64,000 nucleotides of DNA from Adineta vaga (Eukaryota; Rotifera), in assembly GCA_021613535.1 (NCBI GenBank), contig CP075495.1, positions 5,332,001 to 5,396,000 on the forward strand. The letters are read 5' to 3'. Positions 11,774 to 23,506 of the stretch are shown piece by piece. The notes beneath the pieces are model-generated. The model saw nothing but the letters and a program-made list of their open reading frames with translations, was not told the origin of the DNA and searched no databases. The position numbers and the translations under genes were made by a program. Numbering within the stretch: the first letter of the stretch is position 1; every line of letters begins with the position of its first letter.

Positions 11774-12973
11774 GAGTTCTTTCGTTCTTTGTCATTGAAG
11801 AAATGTCTCGCCTGACGACGCTTAAAAATATAAACAAGTTCATGGACATTGACGCACGTCGAGTCGAGTGAGTGTTGTTATGTGAACGGTTACTAATCAC
11901 CATTGTGCGTGACATTCGACTATCATATTTTTCTTTGACGTCTGAGAAATGGTATTAGTCGAGTTATTTATATAAAATATACTCATGTTTGCTTTGAGAC
12001 ACACACACATATAGAAAACATAGCGCGAACTTATTTAATGAAAATTGAAGAAAAAAAAGCATTTTTCTTCAACGCAATAGAACATATCTCTCCAAAATAA
12101 CAGCTAGCTGTATCTAATAAATGATCAATATTTGTCATCTATGCTTCTCTAAGCTCCAAGGTTTATTTTGTAACGCAATATATATATTTAAATACATCCT
12201 CCTATCAAATTTCAATGACATAGAACTATCAATTTATTTCGAATGTGGACTAAAGTATTATGTATATTTTAATAGAAAAAAGAAAAGATTCATGACAAAT
12301 TAAATAGAGCATTAAGAATACGTATGTATATCTTCTGTAACCTCGAAAAGCAGCACATGTCAAAGAAAGTTTATTACATACTTTCTTCAAATAGAAATTC
12401 TCAAGCGGATTACGTTGAAAAATAGTTCTGACTCTTCAATAAAAGAAGACGAATGATAAGTATACAATGTTTATCATTAAGGTAAATGGTTGACAAATAA
12501 TAGTATAGAAAAAGAAGAAGAAGAAGAAAAAAGAAAAGGACTACGCATACACAAAATTCTTATCTATCCTTCACTCTTTCTTTTTCCTGTTAAGTGCATC
12601 ATTCAAGTTACTTCAGCACAAAAATATACATTGTTAATTAGAATTACTCATACTAAAATATATTAAAAATCAATTACTTACCAGATTTGTTTTATCATTT
12701 TTTGAGTAAATTAGACATCTTCTGACTTTAATCACCGGACTAGAATTATTATCTGTAAAATGAAAAGACAAAACTTGAGATATGTTCTTTCACTTGTTTT
12801 TGATTAAATCAAAATAATAAGTCAGATATTCTTTCGTTGTTTAATCATATTGAATGAACAAACAAAGAAACAAAGAAAATCAACATGACAAAGTACAGAC
12901 AAACATTGTCTCTCTGAATGAATATAACTATATACATTTACAAAAACAGTAATGTCAATCTATAAGTATGATT
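11774..12973. other. Intergenic region between the egghead gene and DNAJC8
   Basis: AT-rich, with an ACAC run near 12000 and an AGA/GAA run near 12510. The only open frames are short and lack coding character. It should hold the egghead promoter at its left end and the DNAJC8 3' end at its right. Confidence 0.4.
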
Positions 12974-14451
12974 TTATCGAGGTTCAGGCTTATATTTTGG
13001 TGGTTTGAATAGAGCTGGTCCTTTGCCTTTCACTGCATCTTTCGATTTCGATACAGTTTGAAAAGATTTCCAACTATTAACTCGTGTTTGACGACTTTCC
13101 TAAAGAAAAAGAAAATTATTTGATTCTTTTTTGTTTGAAATAAAATGTTCATTTTAGTTATACTTCATAGTTTTTGTCCCATTCTTTACGTAATTTTGTT
13201 CGTTCTTCACGTTCAGTTACTTCTTCTGCTTTACGTTTTCGTTCTTCTGTTTTATTTGTTTCTTCTCGTACTCGTAATCGTTCAATGTCAGCAAATAATT
13301 TACACGTTACGGACCATAGTGATTTTTTATACTAAACGAATATTTTAGTATTTTAAAATTCATCAAAAGAGAAAAAAAATACTTACTCCTTCAGGAGTGT
13401 CCTCTTCAATAGGTTGACTTTTATATTTCGAACGTTTTTCTTGAATCTATAATATATATAGGAAAAAAATGGATGATCAATTCGAATAAAATATTCCAAA
13501 GGACAATAAATAAATGGAAAAATGTTTAACTCACCCGATTGGCTGAATGATTGAAGAAAACAATTCGTTGAACGATGCATACTAGAAGGAGGGTAAAACA
13601 CGACCTATCTACTCTAGCGATGTCAAGTCTAAGTCTTTCTGATTTGATAGACAAAAGGAAAATTTTGTTTTCAAGAAATTCCAAAGAAAGGATGGGGCAA
13701 TCCAAATAATGAGAAGAAATGATCAATACAAAACTTACCATTTTCTCCACACGTTCTCGACCTTCTTCAATAACTTCAAGACATTTTTTCCGTTCTGTTT
13801 CATCTTCAAGCATTTTATATGCTTTGTTAATAGCTAAATAAATTTTAAAAAAAGAAAGACATAAAATGTATCAGTTTAAAAATTATAATCATCTGTGCAT
13901 ACCTTCAAATGCAAGCGAAGCACGATCAGTCATAGTTGGATTTTTATCCGGATGAACAAGCATTGATAGCTAAACAATCAGAAGATGAAATGAATTTGAA
14001 AGAAAAAAACCGAGTTCTTTACTTACACGTCGATAATGTTTCGCAACTTCTTCAAATGGTGTGTTGGGATCGATTTGAAGTACCTATGAATAAATCAAAA
14101 GTGTTCATTGATAGATTTAAATTTAAGTTGTTTATACTTCGAATGGATTGAGATTAAAATATGTGGCACCGGGACGAAGAAGTCGATTAATTTGTTGTTC
14201 AGGCGTTAGAACAGAATCACGTTTTTCAATTGCTTTCACCTATATCAAAAGAAAGAGATTTCATTATTCTATATTTAATTATGTTCGATATCAATTACCT
14301 CAGAATAAAATTGTTCAAATGTTGCATCTTCTGGTTTGAATATAGCATTAAATTCTTCTTTTAAAGTCGATGTTGTCGTCGACTTTTGTGAACTAGATGA
14401 ACTAACTGGTGATGGCTCTTGCTTGATGGTTTGCTGAGTAGACGAAGCCAT
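12974..14451 (-). CDS. DNAJC8: DNAJC8-like J-domain protein
   Basis: A nuclear Hsp70 co-chaperone; the human protein is linked to the spliceosome. The start is the ATG at 14451 (MASSTQQTIK), followed by a Ser/Thr-rich leader and, across short introns, FEQFYSEVKAIEKRDSVLTP, then RLLRPGATYFNLNPFEVLQI, which starts the J domain. The catalytic HPD loop is intact (LSMLVHPDKNPTMTDRA). The second half is charged coiled coil (EERKRKAEEVTEREERTKLR) and keeps the DNAJC8 signature EESRQTRVNSWKSFQ near the end. The stop is TAA at 12974-12976 after KPPKYKPEPR. Length, motif order and C-terminus all follow DNAJC8 rather than other J proteins. Confidence 0.93.
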
Positions 14452-15800
14452 CAACAAGATCTTGTTTTTATATTCGAGAAAATATCTGAAGTAGAATGAT
14501 TAATTTAAGTGTAATTTCAAATTATATATCAAATTGAAATAAAAACTATTGGATTAAATTTAGTATATCAAATCAAAAGAAGAGAACTACATTTGTTTAT
14601 CATAATGAAAAGAGACCAATAATGAGTATTCGATTGTTACTAGTGTCATCTGCTGATCTTCAGAAAATGATTAATTACTTAATTACTTAAATAAAGAAAT
14701 AGTTTATGCAATCTTCGTAATTATGAAGTAAATTAGATGTTATTCAATATAAATTAAAATAAATTTATGAACAGAAGAGGACGCCACATATCTGTATCAG
14801 TTGAATGAAATATATTCAGGCGCAATTTTGGCATGGATTGTGTTTGCTTTCATCATTCGTCCTTAAAGATTTTTCTCAAAACAACAGTATTTAAGTACTT
14901 TATTAGAGACGAAAACTTCAATAAAAACATTTTCAATATTTTTACTCATGATTGTTATTACTGATTGTTTGTTGTTATAAATCACGTTCACTATTGACAT
15001 TTTAAATACAACAATGACAGTTGTTTAATTGAATAATACAAAAAAAAATCCAAATTATTTTATTGTTTATATCAAACAGTGAAAGCAAACTTGCTTTTTT
15101 TTCTCTTCTATTCACTAATCATAGTCTAAGTTCTTATTCTTTCCCCAGTTTTGTACTTTATAAAATAACCATACAACTGAATAAATCAAACTTTCTACAA
15201 GTTAATTCTACTTGTATTTGAGATTTCATTTGAACAATATGTGCGTATTTTGCGTTATTGTTATTACCATAGTAGTATCATTTCATTTTTAATTTATTTG
15301 GAATTGTTCGGCGAGTCTTTCTACAGGTAATATAGAGTATTGGTAACTAAGAGTATTATTTTCCTGAATGTAATATTCTACGTTCCGATTTTTTTGATTA
15401 GAATGAAAACTCGATCGTTAATGTGTCACTTCAAATGAGTTGTTTTGTCGTTCTCATATATAGTTACTCTCGCTTACAGCTACTTTTAAAATTAAATGCG
15501 TATATACTGTATTTTTCACAAGAAAAAGAAATTCATTTTCTCAATTTGAAAGAGGACGCCACACATGTTTTTAGCATGGAATATCGATTCAGATAAGTTT
15601 CAAGATCGTTTACGTTCATCAGCTTTACATAGTGCAGACTTCAGAGATCCCTTTTCCTTACGAAATATCCCGTAAACAATGTATTAAACGTTGCTTAGTT
15701 ATTCGATCGATACTAAAGTGAAAATGGCGAATTCTTTTGTTTTTCGTAGTAAATATTTTGAGCACAAAATACATCATTCTATTTCTCTGAGGTTGAAATC
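14452..15800. promoter_or_regulatory. Divergent intergenic region between DNAJC8 and CFAP210
   Basis: About 1.35 kb, strongly AT-rich, between two genes that start away from each other. A short phrase (gaggacgccacat/c) occurs at about 14776-14790 and again at 15552-15565. No coding sequence or clear core promoter was seen. Confidence 0.4.
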
Positions 15801-18085
15801 ATGGTGATCAAAACTTTACCTATACCTTCAACAAAACCTCCTGTCAATTCACAACTAGGATCACGTAGACCATTATTACATAGTCAATCTCGTATGCAAA
15901 ACTGTTTTGGTTTTATTTTTACTCTAATAATTGATTTTTATCATAGTTTCATGTCCACCAGATCATCGTCGTTTACCTGATGCTACAAATCTTCGTGATA
16001 CATGTATTATAACAAAGAATGATTTGAATCGAATCTATGAGAATTTAAACCGTCGTCAACGTGATAAAGATGCTGTTCGACAAGAAATGGAAGAAAAGAA
16101 ACAAATGCTTGAACGATCAGCACAGATTACTAAAGATTGGCCAAATACTTTTGCGGTACGAAGTCATTGTAAAGTGATGATACAAATTGCTTGCTTATTT
16201 TAAGGGTGAACAAGAACGAAAACTACAGAGGAGGAAAATTCGCGAAAAAGAAGAAGAAGACAGAAAGCAATTACTTGATCTCGAAGAAGAACGATTAGCT
16301 GCTGAACGTCGCCGTGAATATCTTGACAAAGCTAAACAAACACGTTACTATGAGACTGATCGTGTTCGAACATTTCATGTAAGATAGTTTTCAATTTTGA
16401 TCGTTTGTGTTCTATTCTGTTTCAATAGAGCTCTCTTATCTTAACTGAAGTTCTTAAAGAACGTGAAGCACAAATTGAAATGAAAAAACGTATGGAACAA
16501 ATGCGTCAAACAAGTGATAATGATGAATTAAAACGTTTTCAAGAAGCTCAAAATGAATTTGATAAGACTGAACGAGAAAAACTTGAAAAGAGAGCCAAGT
16601 AAATCGATTCTTTTCTCACATCAATTAATGAAGTTTATTTTCTTTATCTATAGAGAACGTGTTGATTTAGCTGAATATCATCAAACACAGTAAGTTCATC
16701 ACATTCTCCTCATAATAACTTTTAGAATTTGCCGTTTGAAAGAATTCGTCGACGTAAAACTCATTATTTACAAGAAAAACAAAGAAATCAACAAGAAGGA
16801 GATGAATACCGACGTTTAGCCGATAAATCACTTCTCGATTTTATTGAATCGATGCGTGTTAAAAAACTTAGACAAAAAGAAACTAAAAACATGTATGATA
16901 AATCAATGGAACAAAAACGAAAAGTGAAACAAATCGAACAACAAATGGATGAAGTAAACTATCAATCAGATTTTCTTTTCTTCAATTCAATGTGTTCTTG
17001 TTTTTTCTTAATTAGGAAGAAGAAGAAGATCTTCGTGCTTATGCGCAACAAAAAATCAAAATTGCAAGATTAAGACGTGAAAAAGAAATTGAACTTGAAC
17101 AGTAAAATGACAATGTCGAGAATTAATTCGATCATTTAGTTTGTTTTCTGTGATATAATTTAGACAAAAACAAAATACAAGAGATGAAACAATCGGATAT
17201 TTAGGTTCACTATTGAAACGAGCTGAAGCCGATAATGAAACACAAATTTATCGTGCTCAAGCAGAGAAAGAAGCTAAGACATATCGTGAAGAACAAGAGA
17301 AATATGAAAAACAACAACAAATGCTTGAATCAATTGAAAAACATCGTTTACAAACAGTATGAAAATTATTTCGTTTTATTCTAAAAGATTCATTTTTTTT
17401 GTTGCTTGTTATTAGTTAAAACGACGTGAATTCGAACAAGGCATGGAAGAACGTGAAGATACTGAATTACGAAGAAGAAAAGCTCAAACAGATCATTTAT
17501 TCCGTTTATATCAACAGGAAAAAGAAAGAGAACGTGCACAAAATGTTCAACTATTGTCAAAATTCCAAACAAAACAAGCGGTAAGTTAAGTTAACTATGA
17601 GATCAACTCGCCGTTTCTTCATATTCTTATTTGATCATATAGGATATTTCTCATAAACTGATTCATTTTATACTTGTTGTTTAGAAAGATCGCAAAGATC
17701 ATCAACGTAATTTGAAAGAAAATGAAGTACATGAAATAGAATTAGATAAACAAATGAATGAAATTGAAAGACAACAATATCAAGAATATACTGGACGTGT
17801 GATGTCATATTTGGAAGAGAACGGTCGTGATATCCATCCAATGAAACGAGTATGTTAAAACTGAGTCATTCTTATTTATGAAAATTCGTTTTTTGAATAA
17901 ATTAATTCTTTCTTTAGACTGTTGCCGAAGAATTCAAACGTTTTGATGATTTTAGTCAAGGTTATAAGAAAACAGAAACACCACGAAATGGACAAGAAGA
18001 GAAAAAGACTGATAATCATGATAGACCATCATTGAATGAAACAAAGAAGCGTTTGGGTTTTCAGTGGGAAATTCCTCAGAAATAA
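15801..18085 (+). CDS. CFAP210: CFAP210 (CCDC173)-like axonemal coiled-coil protein
   Basis: A long coiled-coil protein of the trichohyalin-plectin-homology kind; in vertebrates CFAP210 lies inside the doublet microtubules of cilia and flagella. The start is ATG 15801 (MVIKTLPIPSTK), the first intron follows CAATCTC, and about ten exons run to TAA 18083-18085. Useful motifs are DWPNTFAGEQERKLQRRKI, then YYETDRVRTFHSSLILTEVL and KEREAQIEMKKRMEQM, which I recall as closest to CCDC173 among related proteins (CFAP45, CFAP53, MNS1). Nearly all the rest is Glu/Lys/Arg/Gln heptad sequence without a catalytic motif. The C-terminus reads TKKRLGFQWEIPQK. A ciliary role fits an animal with ciliated feeding and locomotion. 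The coiled-coil class is certain; the exact family member is less so. Confidence 0.75.
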
Positions 18086-18176
18086 GATATAAAAACTAAT
18101 TTTCTTTTACATTTTATATTTATTTATCAGCTCATAATTTTACAATATAAAAAGATAAAAATATGTAGAAAAAAAG

Positions 18177-19397
18177 CTATACAGTTATCAGTAATTCATT
18201 ATATGAATTACGAGTAATATCTAACAGATGATTAGCGGTGGGTAATGTACATTCATCAGTGACAGTTAATTTGGGACATTGTTTGAGTATTTGAGCTACA
18301 ATGACACCAGCAAATGTGTAAGCAAATTTATGTCGTGCTGGACAAGAAATTGAGAAAGGTAAATAATGCATTTTTTGTTCCTCATTTAATTCTTTTTCAA
18401 AACGTTCTGATCGAAATTGAAGTGCATCCGATCCCCAAATAGTTTCATTACGATGAATATGCAATATATTAATGCATACTTGTTCGCCAGTTTGTATATT
18501 TGTTCGATAGATGTTTTTTGTTGGTGGATATAATCGCAATGTTTCTTTCAATATCGATTCAAGTAAACTACAATCACGATGATAAGGTTTAGATGTATCA
18601 TTTAATTTTTGACGAAGTTCTTCTAACAAATTTCTACGACGAAGTAATTCAAGTAAAGAATAGAATACAAGTCGCCACATTGTTTCCCATCCTGGAACAA
18701 TAATATTTAAGGGATTGGAAACTTTTTCATCAAAATCATTCTTAGTTATTTTTGAAATATCATTCGAATGATCCGATAAAATAGTTTGAAGTTGTTGCCA
18801 AAATTCCGATTGGGAAAAATGATCTTTATTTGCGGAGAATAGTTCTTGTAAACGACGTTGAGCTATTTTATTATCTCGATGTTTCCATAAATCAATGATT
18901 ATATCTGGTAACTCGGCAAGAAGATTTTCATCAACTTTGACATCCAAAATACCAGTAAGAAATACATCTAAGGTGACTTGTTTCACTAATTTTGATAATG
19001 GTAATTCAATACCATTCGATTGTAATAATGATAATCGATGATTAATACATGTTTCTGTTGTTGATATAAGTTCTTGATATTTCGTCTGATTATTCCATTG
19101 TGATAATGTAGATATTACTTTGTTTTTGAACATTTTCAAAAGAGTTTCACTTGGAATTGTAAATGGATTAACAATGTATAGAGTATTAATAAGCCATTGA
19201 TTCGATTTATGTCTTGTATAAATAGGTGATTTTAATATTTCACGTGCTTTATAAGCATTTATTATTGTCTTTGTTCGTTTTCGTCTGATTTTGCGAATAA
19301 ATATAATAATAAGTATGATTATAGCACCATAGATTATAATGTTTAAAAACATTGTATAGTAAATAGATTGCTGCAAAAGTGATGGTGTATCGAACAT
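18177..19397 (-). CDS. Cytochrome P450-like protein, intronless, with a shortened haem loop
   Basis: A 406-residue single-exon ORF with an N-terminal membrane anchor (residues about 16-35, IIIYGAIIILIIIFI) and a basic stop-transfer. P450 features are the K-helix ESILKETLRLYPP with ExxR at Glu285/Arg288, a PERF-like FRSERF at 328-333, an I-helix NIIVPGWETMW (usual A/GGxDTT changed to PGWET) and SCPARHKFAYTFAGVIVAQI, which aligns with the haem cysteine and L helix. Between Phe348 and Cys352 there are three residues, where the family has FxxGxRxC with six, so Gly and Arg of the haem loop are missing. Ordinary P450s are about 500 residues; this is short, mainly in the N-terminal half. It may be a divergent monooxygenase, a non-catalytic relative or a decaying copy, but the frame is fully open. 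Confidence 0.7.
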   Translation of the reverse strand: MFDTPSLLQQSIYYTMFLNIIIYGAIIILIIIFIRKIRRKRTKTIINAYKAREILKSPIYTRHKSNQWLINTLYIVNPFTIPSETLLKMFKNKVISTLSQWNNQTKYQELISTTETCINHRLSLLQSNGIELPLSKLVKQVTLDVFLTGILDVKVDENLLAELPDIIIDLWKHRDNKIAQRRLQELFSANKDHFSQSEFWQQLQTILSDHSNDISKITKNDFDEKVSNPLNIIVPGWETMWRLVFYSLLELLRRRNLLEELRQKLNDTSKPYHRDCSLLESILKETLRLYPPTKNIYRTNIQTGEQVCINILHIHRNETIWGSDALQFRSERFEKELNEEQKMHYLPFSISCPARHKFAYTFAGVIVAQILKQCPKLTVTDECTLPTANHLLDITRNSYNELLITV

Positions 19398-20288
19398 TTG
19401 TACAGTATTATACTTGTCATTAGTGAGAAAATACCCAGATAATATTTACGAATAGAAATGACGTATTATGACAAAATATGCTCTAGATAATTTCGACATC
19501 TTGTTTCCAAGTGGACGCTGGGTTTTTTCCCAATTGTTCTTTTATTCTTTAAGGCACGTGAATTACACAATACATATTGTTGAAATTTCAACATAAACAT
19601 GTGGTGTGAGAATTGCTTAAAAGTCTTACATGGTTTTTTATTGTCCTTCTGTAGAATATCGAGAAAGTAAACGAAGAATATAAAAAATATGTGTATTTTA
19701 ACACATACAGAAGACATATCTACATTTGGTAAATTTGCGTCTTGAATCAATGTATAATCCATTTTTTATTGAAAGATAGTTTATAAATGATCGTATGAGA
19801 TAAGATGAAATATTCGTAACAAAGTTCTCACATTTGTTTCTTCATTTAATTTTCTTTTCTGGGAACTATCTAGTATAAACCAATGTCGATATTCTTTCGA
19901 AATATATAATTATAGACGTATCGATTCGATTCAAGAAAATATCATCTATAATTATACCAATTTAATATCAAATTAGATTGAAACAAAAAAAAAGTGTCCA
20001 TGCAGATACGTCTAGATTGACAAAAAGTTACCGGAATTATCCTTCAACTATTCCTCATTTCTTTCACTCCTTAGGATGTTTATGTAATGATTTTTTTTTC
20101 TAGCAATAATTTTGAATTAAGCTTTTAATAGCACAAACCAACCGTCCTATCAAATCAGATACACACTCTCTATTTTAATCATGTTCTCTATCATGAATGA
20201 TATCAATCTATTATCAAATAACTTTTATTTACTGTAACAAATACAAGCATAACAGAAAAAAAAACCAAATAAAACAGCAAGCAATTGA
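19398..20288. other. Intergenic region between the P450-like gene and the homeobox gene
   Basis: AT-rich. A 98-codon open frame on the minus strand (19466-19762) has no recognisable domain and is not called. It should contain the P450 promoter and the homeobox 3' UTR. Confidence 0.35.
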
Positions 20289-20958
20289 TCATGACGATTC
20301 GTCCAATCGAAGCCGTGGTGGTGCATTTTTATATTTAGTAACTTCATTGAGTAATTGTTTTAAGTCAGTTGAATTGACAGATGTCTTTCCTAATTGTAGT
20401 GCAGCTATTTCATTTGATGTTGCTAGTCGTTCACCAGTATCACGTTGTGTTTGTAAACGTCGACGATTTTGAAACCATATACGTATTTGTTCTTGTGAGA
20501 TACCAAGTTGTCGAGAAATTACATCACGTTGAATAGCTAAAACAACGAAAATATTCATAAAATTATCGAGAAAAAATGAAAACATACCATTTGGATAAGG
20601 TGTTCGTTTGAATAATTCATTTAATATATACCGATCTTTATTAGAATATTGTAAACGAGTAATCTTTGTTGATGATTGTGGAGTTGAATTCGATGGTGTA
20701 GAAATCTATGTTAATAAAGACGTATATCATTTCAATTATAAAATAGTTTAGAATTACTTGAGTAGTCGTTTGAACTATGAATGGAGAATCTGGTGGTGAA
20801 TATATCATTGGCGGTGATATTTGATGTTGATAATAATAGGGTGTTGGTGAATAACAACAAGCACAATACGATGTTGAAGGTGTATTAAAATTAGAATACA
20901 TGTATGGCATTGATGGTGATGACGGATAACAATGATAAGATTGTGTGTATGAATCCAT
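20289..20958 (-). CDS. Divergent homeobox transcription factor
   Basis: A DNA-binding homeodomain protein of 188 residues in three exons (20958-20758, 20705-20588, 20536-20289), all in phase. The N-terminal 70 residues are rich in Tyr, Pro and Ser and could be an activation region. The homeodomain runs from about TRLQYSNKDRYILNELFKRT through PYPN to helix 3, SQEQIRIWFQNRRRLQTQR. The signature WFQNRR is intact, with Gln at position 50, which predicts a TAAT-type core. Helix 1 lacks the usual LE..F pattern (LNELF) and helix 2 reads RDVISRQLGIS, so I cannot place it in a named class; PRD-like, NANOG-like and DUX-like are all possible. A Ser/Thr and Lys-rich C-terminus ends in RLRLDESS. Family is certain; orthology is open. 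Confidence 0.85.
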
Positions 20959-21333
20959 GAGTATAGAAAAAGATATTTGATTTGAATTGACTTGAATCTC
21001 ATGTTAATATTTAGTTTGAAAATGTCTATTCGTTTCCTTTCATTTATCTGTTCTGATTAATAGGAATGTATTGATTAGTCTAATAAAAGATGTTTCCTTT
21101 GAAGTTATGAGAATGAATAGACATTAAAGAACAAACATATTGTTCTCTTTTTATAATAGCTATACATGGATGTTGGCTAATTGTTTAGTCGGTTATTTAA
21201 CTAGGGAATAGTTGCAATAAAAATGAAAAAGCTTTATTTAATATAAATTACTGAATAAATGAAAATAAACATATTTTCTAATGAAATAGATATAATCGAT
21301 ACACAAAATAGAAGAAATAATTTTACATAACCT
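20959..21333. other. Upstream region of the homeobox gene
   Basis: AT-rich stretch of 375 bases, probably the homeobox promoter and the 3' end of the next small ORF. No clear element was seen. Confidence 0.35.
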
Positions 21334-21642
21334 TCAGTACATCTTATTTGTAATATTGTATACTATCTGATGACTTTGAGGGAGATTCGTACGATTTATA
21401 TGTGCAGTCTGAATATGATTTCTCATTGCTATATTTAAAGCTTGTCGATGAACATTCATTGCTGCTTGATCTAGTTCCATATTAGAATTCATCAATACAA
21501 AATGTTGATTTACGATTCGATCCATTACATGATAATGTAAGTCCATATGTTTTTGAGAAAGACATTGTCGATCGGCTTTTGTATTGAATGAATGTGCTTG
21601 GGAACGACGTGAGGAATTATTTCGAGATGTTCGATTACCCAT
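21334..21642 (-). CDS. Small hypothetical protein with an N-myristoylation-type start
   Basis: A 102-residue single-exon ORF from ATG 21642. It begins MGNRTSRNNSSRRSQ: Gly2, Asn3 and a Ser/Thr at position 5-6 fit the N-myristoylation pattern, followed by basic residues that would help hold it to a membrane. The rest is helical, polar and rich in His, Asn, Gln and Met (MDLHYHVMDRIVNQHFVLMN). No domain was recognised. It resembles the next ORF only in its MGN start and position. Whether it is expressed cannot be told from sequence; conservation between related species would decide. Confidence 0.4.
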   Translation of the reverse strand: MGNRTSRNNSSRRSQAHSFNTKADRQCLSQKHMDLHYHVMDRIVNQHFVLMNSNMELDQAAMNVHRQALNIAMRNHIQTAHINRTNLPQSHQIVYNITNKMY

Positions 21643-22239
21643 ATTTGTTCTTGTTAGAATAAATAATTAGAGAACAACTTTCTGTTTTTTTTCTTTATTG
21701 CTTGTATTTTATCTTTTGATTTCTATATAAGAAATAAGAAATGATCACTTAAATTACCTCCGATCACACTTTTGATTATCAAGAAAAAAAACTACCAAGG
21801 ACATCAAATCATTAGTGTAGTCAGTGAATAGTCAATTAATATTCAGATATTTTTTTTATTAGATTCTTGTTTTTTCTTTCATCGTCGTCATCCCATGTCA
21901 TGATTGATAAACTGTCTTTTTTCTTTTAATTTTTTTCTCGTCAAGTGCTTACATTTTCAGGGATATATGAAAACAAAATCAAATCAATGTAACGCTTATC
22001 AATATAGCTAGTTATGTTTAATATTGTATGAGAGGAGTGTATCAAATGTTCATATTCAAGGTTAAATGTTAACGTTATTATAATTATAGATTCAAACAAA
22101 AACAAAGACAACATGAATGACATATTTCGTTGAGAAAGATTTTTTTCGATATGAAAACAAAATGAGAAAAACATTATGTATAAGAAACAAATCGAACACG
22201 AAGCCTTGAAAGTTACGAGGTTTTTAATTGGAAAAACGA
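21643..22239. other. Intergenic region between two small ORFs
   Basis: AT-rich, with T-runs near 21850 and 21925. No gene was recognised. Confidence 0.35.
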
Positions 22240-22509
22240 TTATGGACGTCCACGTTGAACAGTCGTTGGTGCTGGTGGTTCACTATCACGACTAGGGGCT
22301 GGCGCTCCTCGACCTGTATCTGATATATTTGGTTCTGTAGCACGTGCACGATTAGGAGCAGGATTAATATCATGAGCAACTTCATTACGACCTGGATTCG
22401 AAGTCGTTGTAGTAGCAGTTGTGGTTGTTGCAGTTGTATGATCATGTGATGATGATGATTGGTCAGTTTTCTTATGTCCATGAAGACGACCTTTAATATT
22501 ATTTCCCAT
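22240..22509 (-). CDS. Small hypothetical protein with an MGNN start, low complexity
   Basis: An 89-residue single-exon ORF from ATG 22509. It starts MGNNIKGRLHGHKKTD, again a possible N-myristoylation site plus basic residues, then has a Ser/His/Thr/Ala run (SSSSHDHTTATTTTATTTT) and a Pro/Arg/Ala-rich tail ending TTVQRGRP. It is less AT-rich than the flanks, which favours real coding. It is predicted to be disordered. No family was recognised. Confidence 0.42.
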   Translation of the reverse strand: MGNNIKGRLHGHKKTDQSSSSHDHTTATTTTATTTTSNPGRNEVAHDINPAPNRARATEPNISDTGRGAPAPSRDSEPPAPTTVQRGRP

Positions 22510-23506
22510 TATGTATAATAATAATAGTAATAAATTAGAATAATCTAAAATTAATAAATCATGATCAGTTTCAAAAAAGAAGAATTCTATAATGATATCG
22601 ATTCAATATAGTTATGTCGATGTGATAATATTTATGAATTCATTGACTGTCATCTATACAAACATTAACTTCGAGGACGTTCGTAGTCTGATCAATAAAC
22701 GACAAATGTATCCATTTACGCTTCATATATTTTTATGCGATCGCTCTTTTTTTCTTCTTCTATTACATACGGTAATCATTCACAATCGATTTGGTCTACT
22801 CTTCTTCCTCACTTCTTTATTCTTCGATTTAGCTATTGACACGTATTTCATACGAACTAAAAAGTATGATTGCTCTATTGTGACATCATACGCCTGTACA
22901 CATGAACAAAGAGAGATAGCAAAAATTAATGATAATATTTAACCTTGCAGAAACAACAACATTCATTTTTCTTTTCATTAAACGATATCCTTTTGTTTTT
23001 GGGCAGTATTATTATTATTATTAAATGTGATGATTCAGTTTTTTTTATCATGACTATAGTTCGATGAAGTTATGATATTCAACTATATAATATCGATAAA
23101 ACATGAGATTGATCATATAATCAAAACTGATCAAAAAGATACATGAAACATTTTGTAATTATATTATATATCATTTAGATGTATGTTTGATTGATTCATC
23201 TGTCAATGAGATTGTATATTTCTATTTAAATTAGCAAAAATTTCTGAAAAAATTTCAGAGGTACAGTTAAGATAATAAATAAAATCTCAACGTCTAGCGC
23301 CATCTCACCGCTTTTCTTTTTTGAATCTAACATGATTATTTGTGGTACACATTCAATCAATAAGAAGGAAGCGTACGTCAAATGCATAGAAGCATGGTAG
23401 CAGTGGTAGACGTGGTAACTTTTGCGGATAATTGAATACAATACAACATCATCGTATAACCGTCTTCGAAAATTAGATAAAACAAATACTTGTTATTCTT
23501 CCAAAA
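22510..23506. promoter_or_regulatory. Intergenic region upstream of the GALNT7-like gene
   Basis: About 1 kb with no supported gene. A 116-codon plus-strand frame at 22592-22942 is hydrophobic, of random appearance and not called. The region should hold divergent promoters for the MGNN ORF and the GALNT gene. Confidence 0.4.

Noticed and set aside
19466-19762. A 98-codon minus-strand frame upstream of the P450-like gene
   Set aside because: Cys/Phe-rich with no recognisable motif and no splice or start context; the upstream region of a gene is the simpler reading.
22592-22942. A 116-codon plus-strand open frame
   Set aside because: Hydrophobic, without a domain or codon bias, and it sits in AT-rich spacer; long T-rich tracts create such frames by chance.
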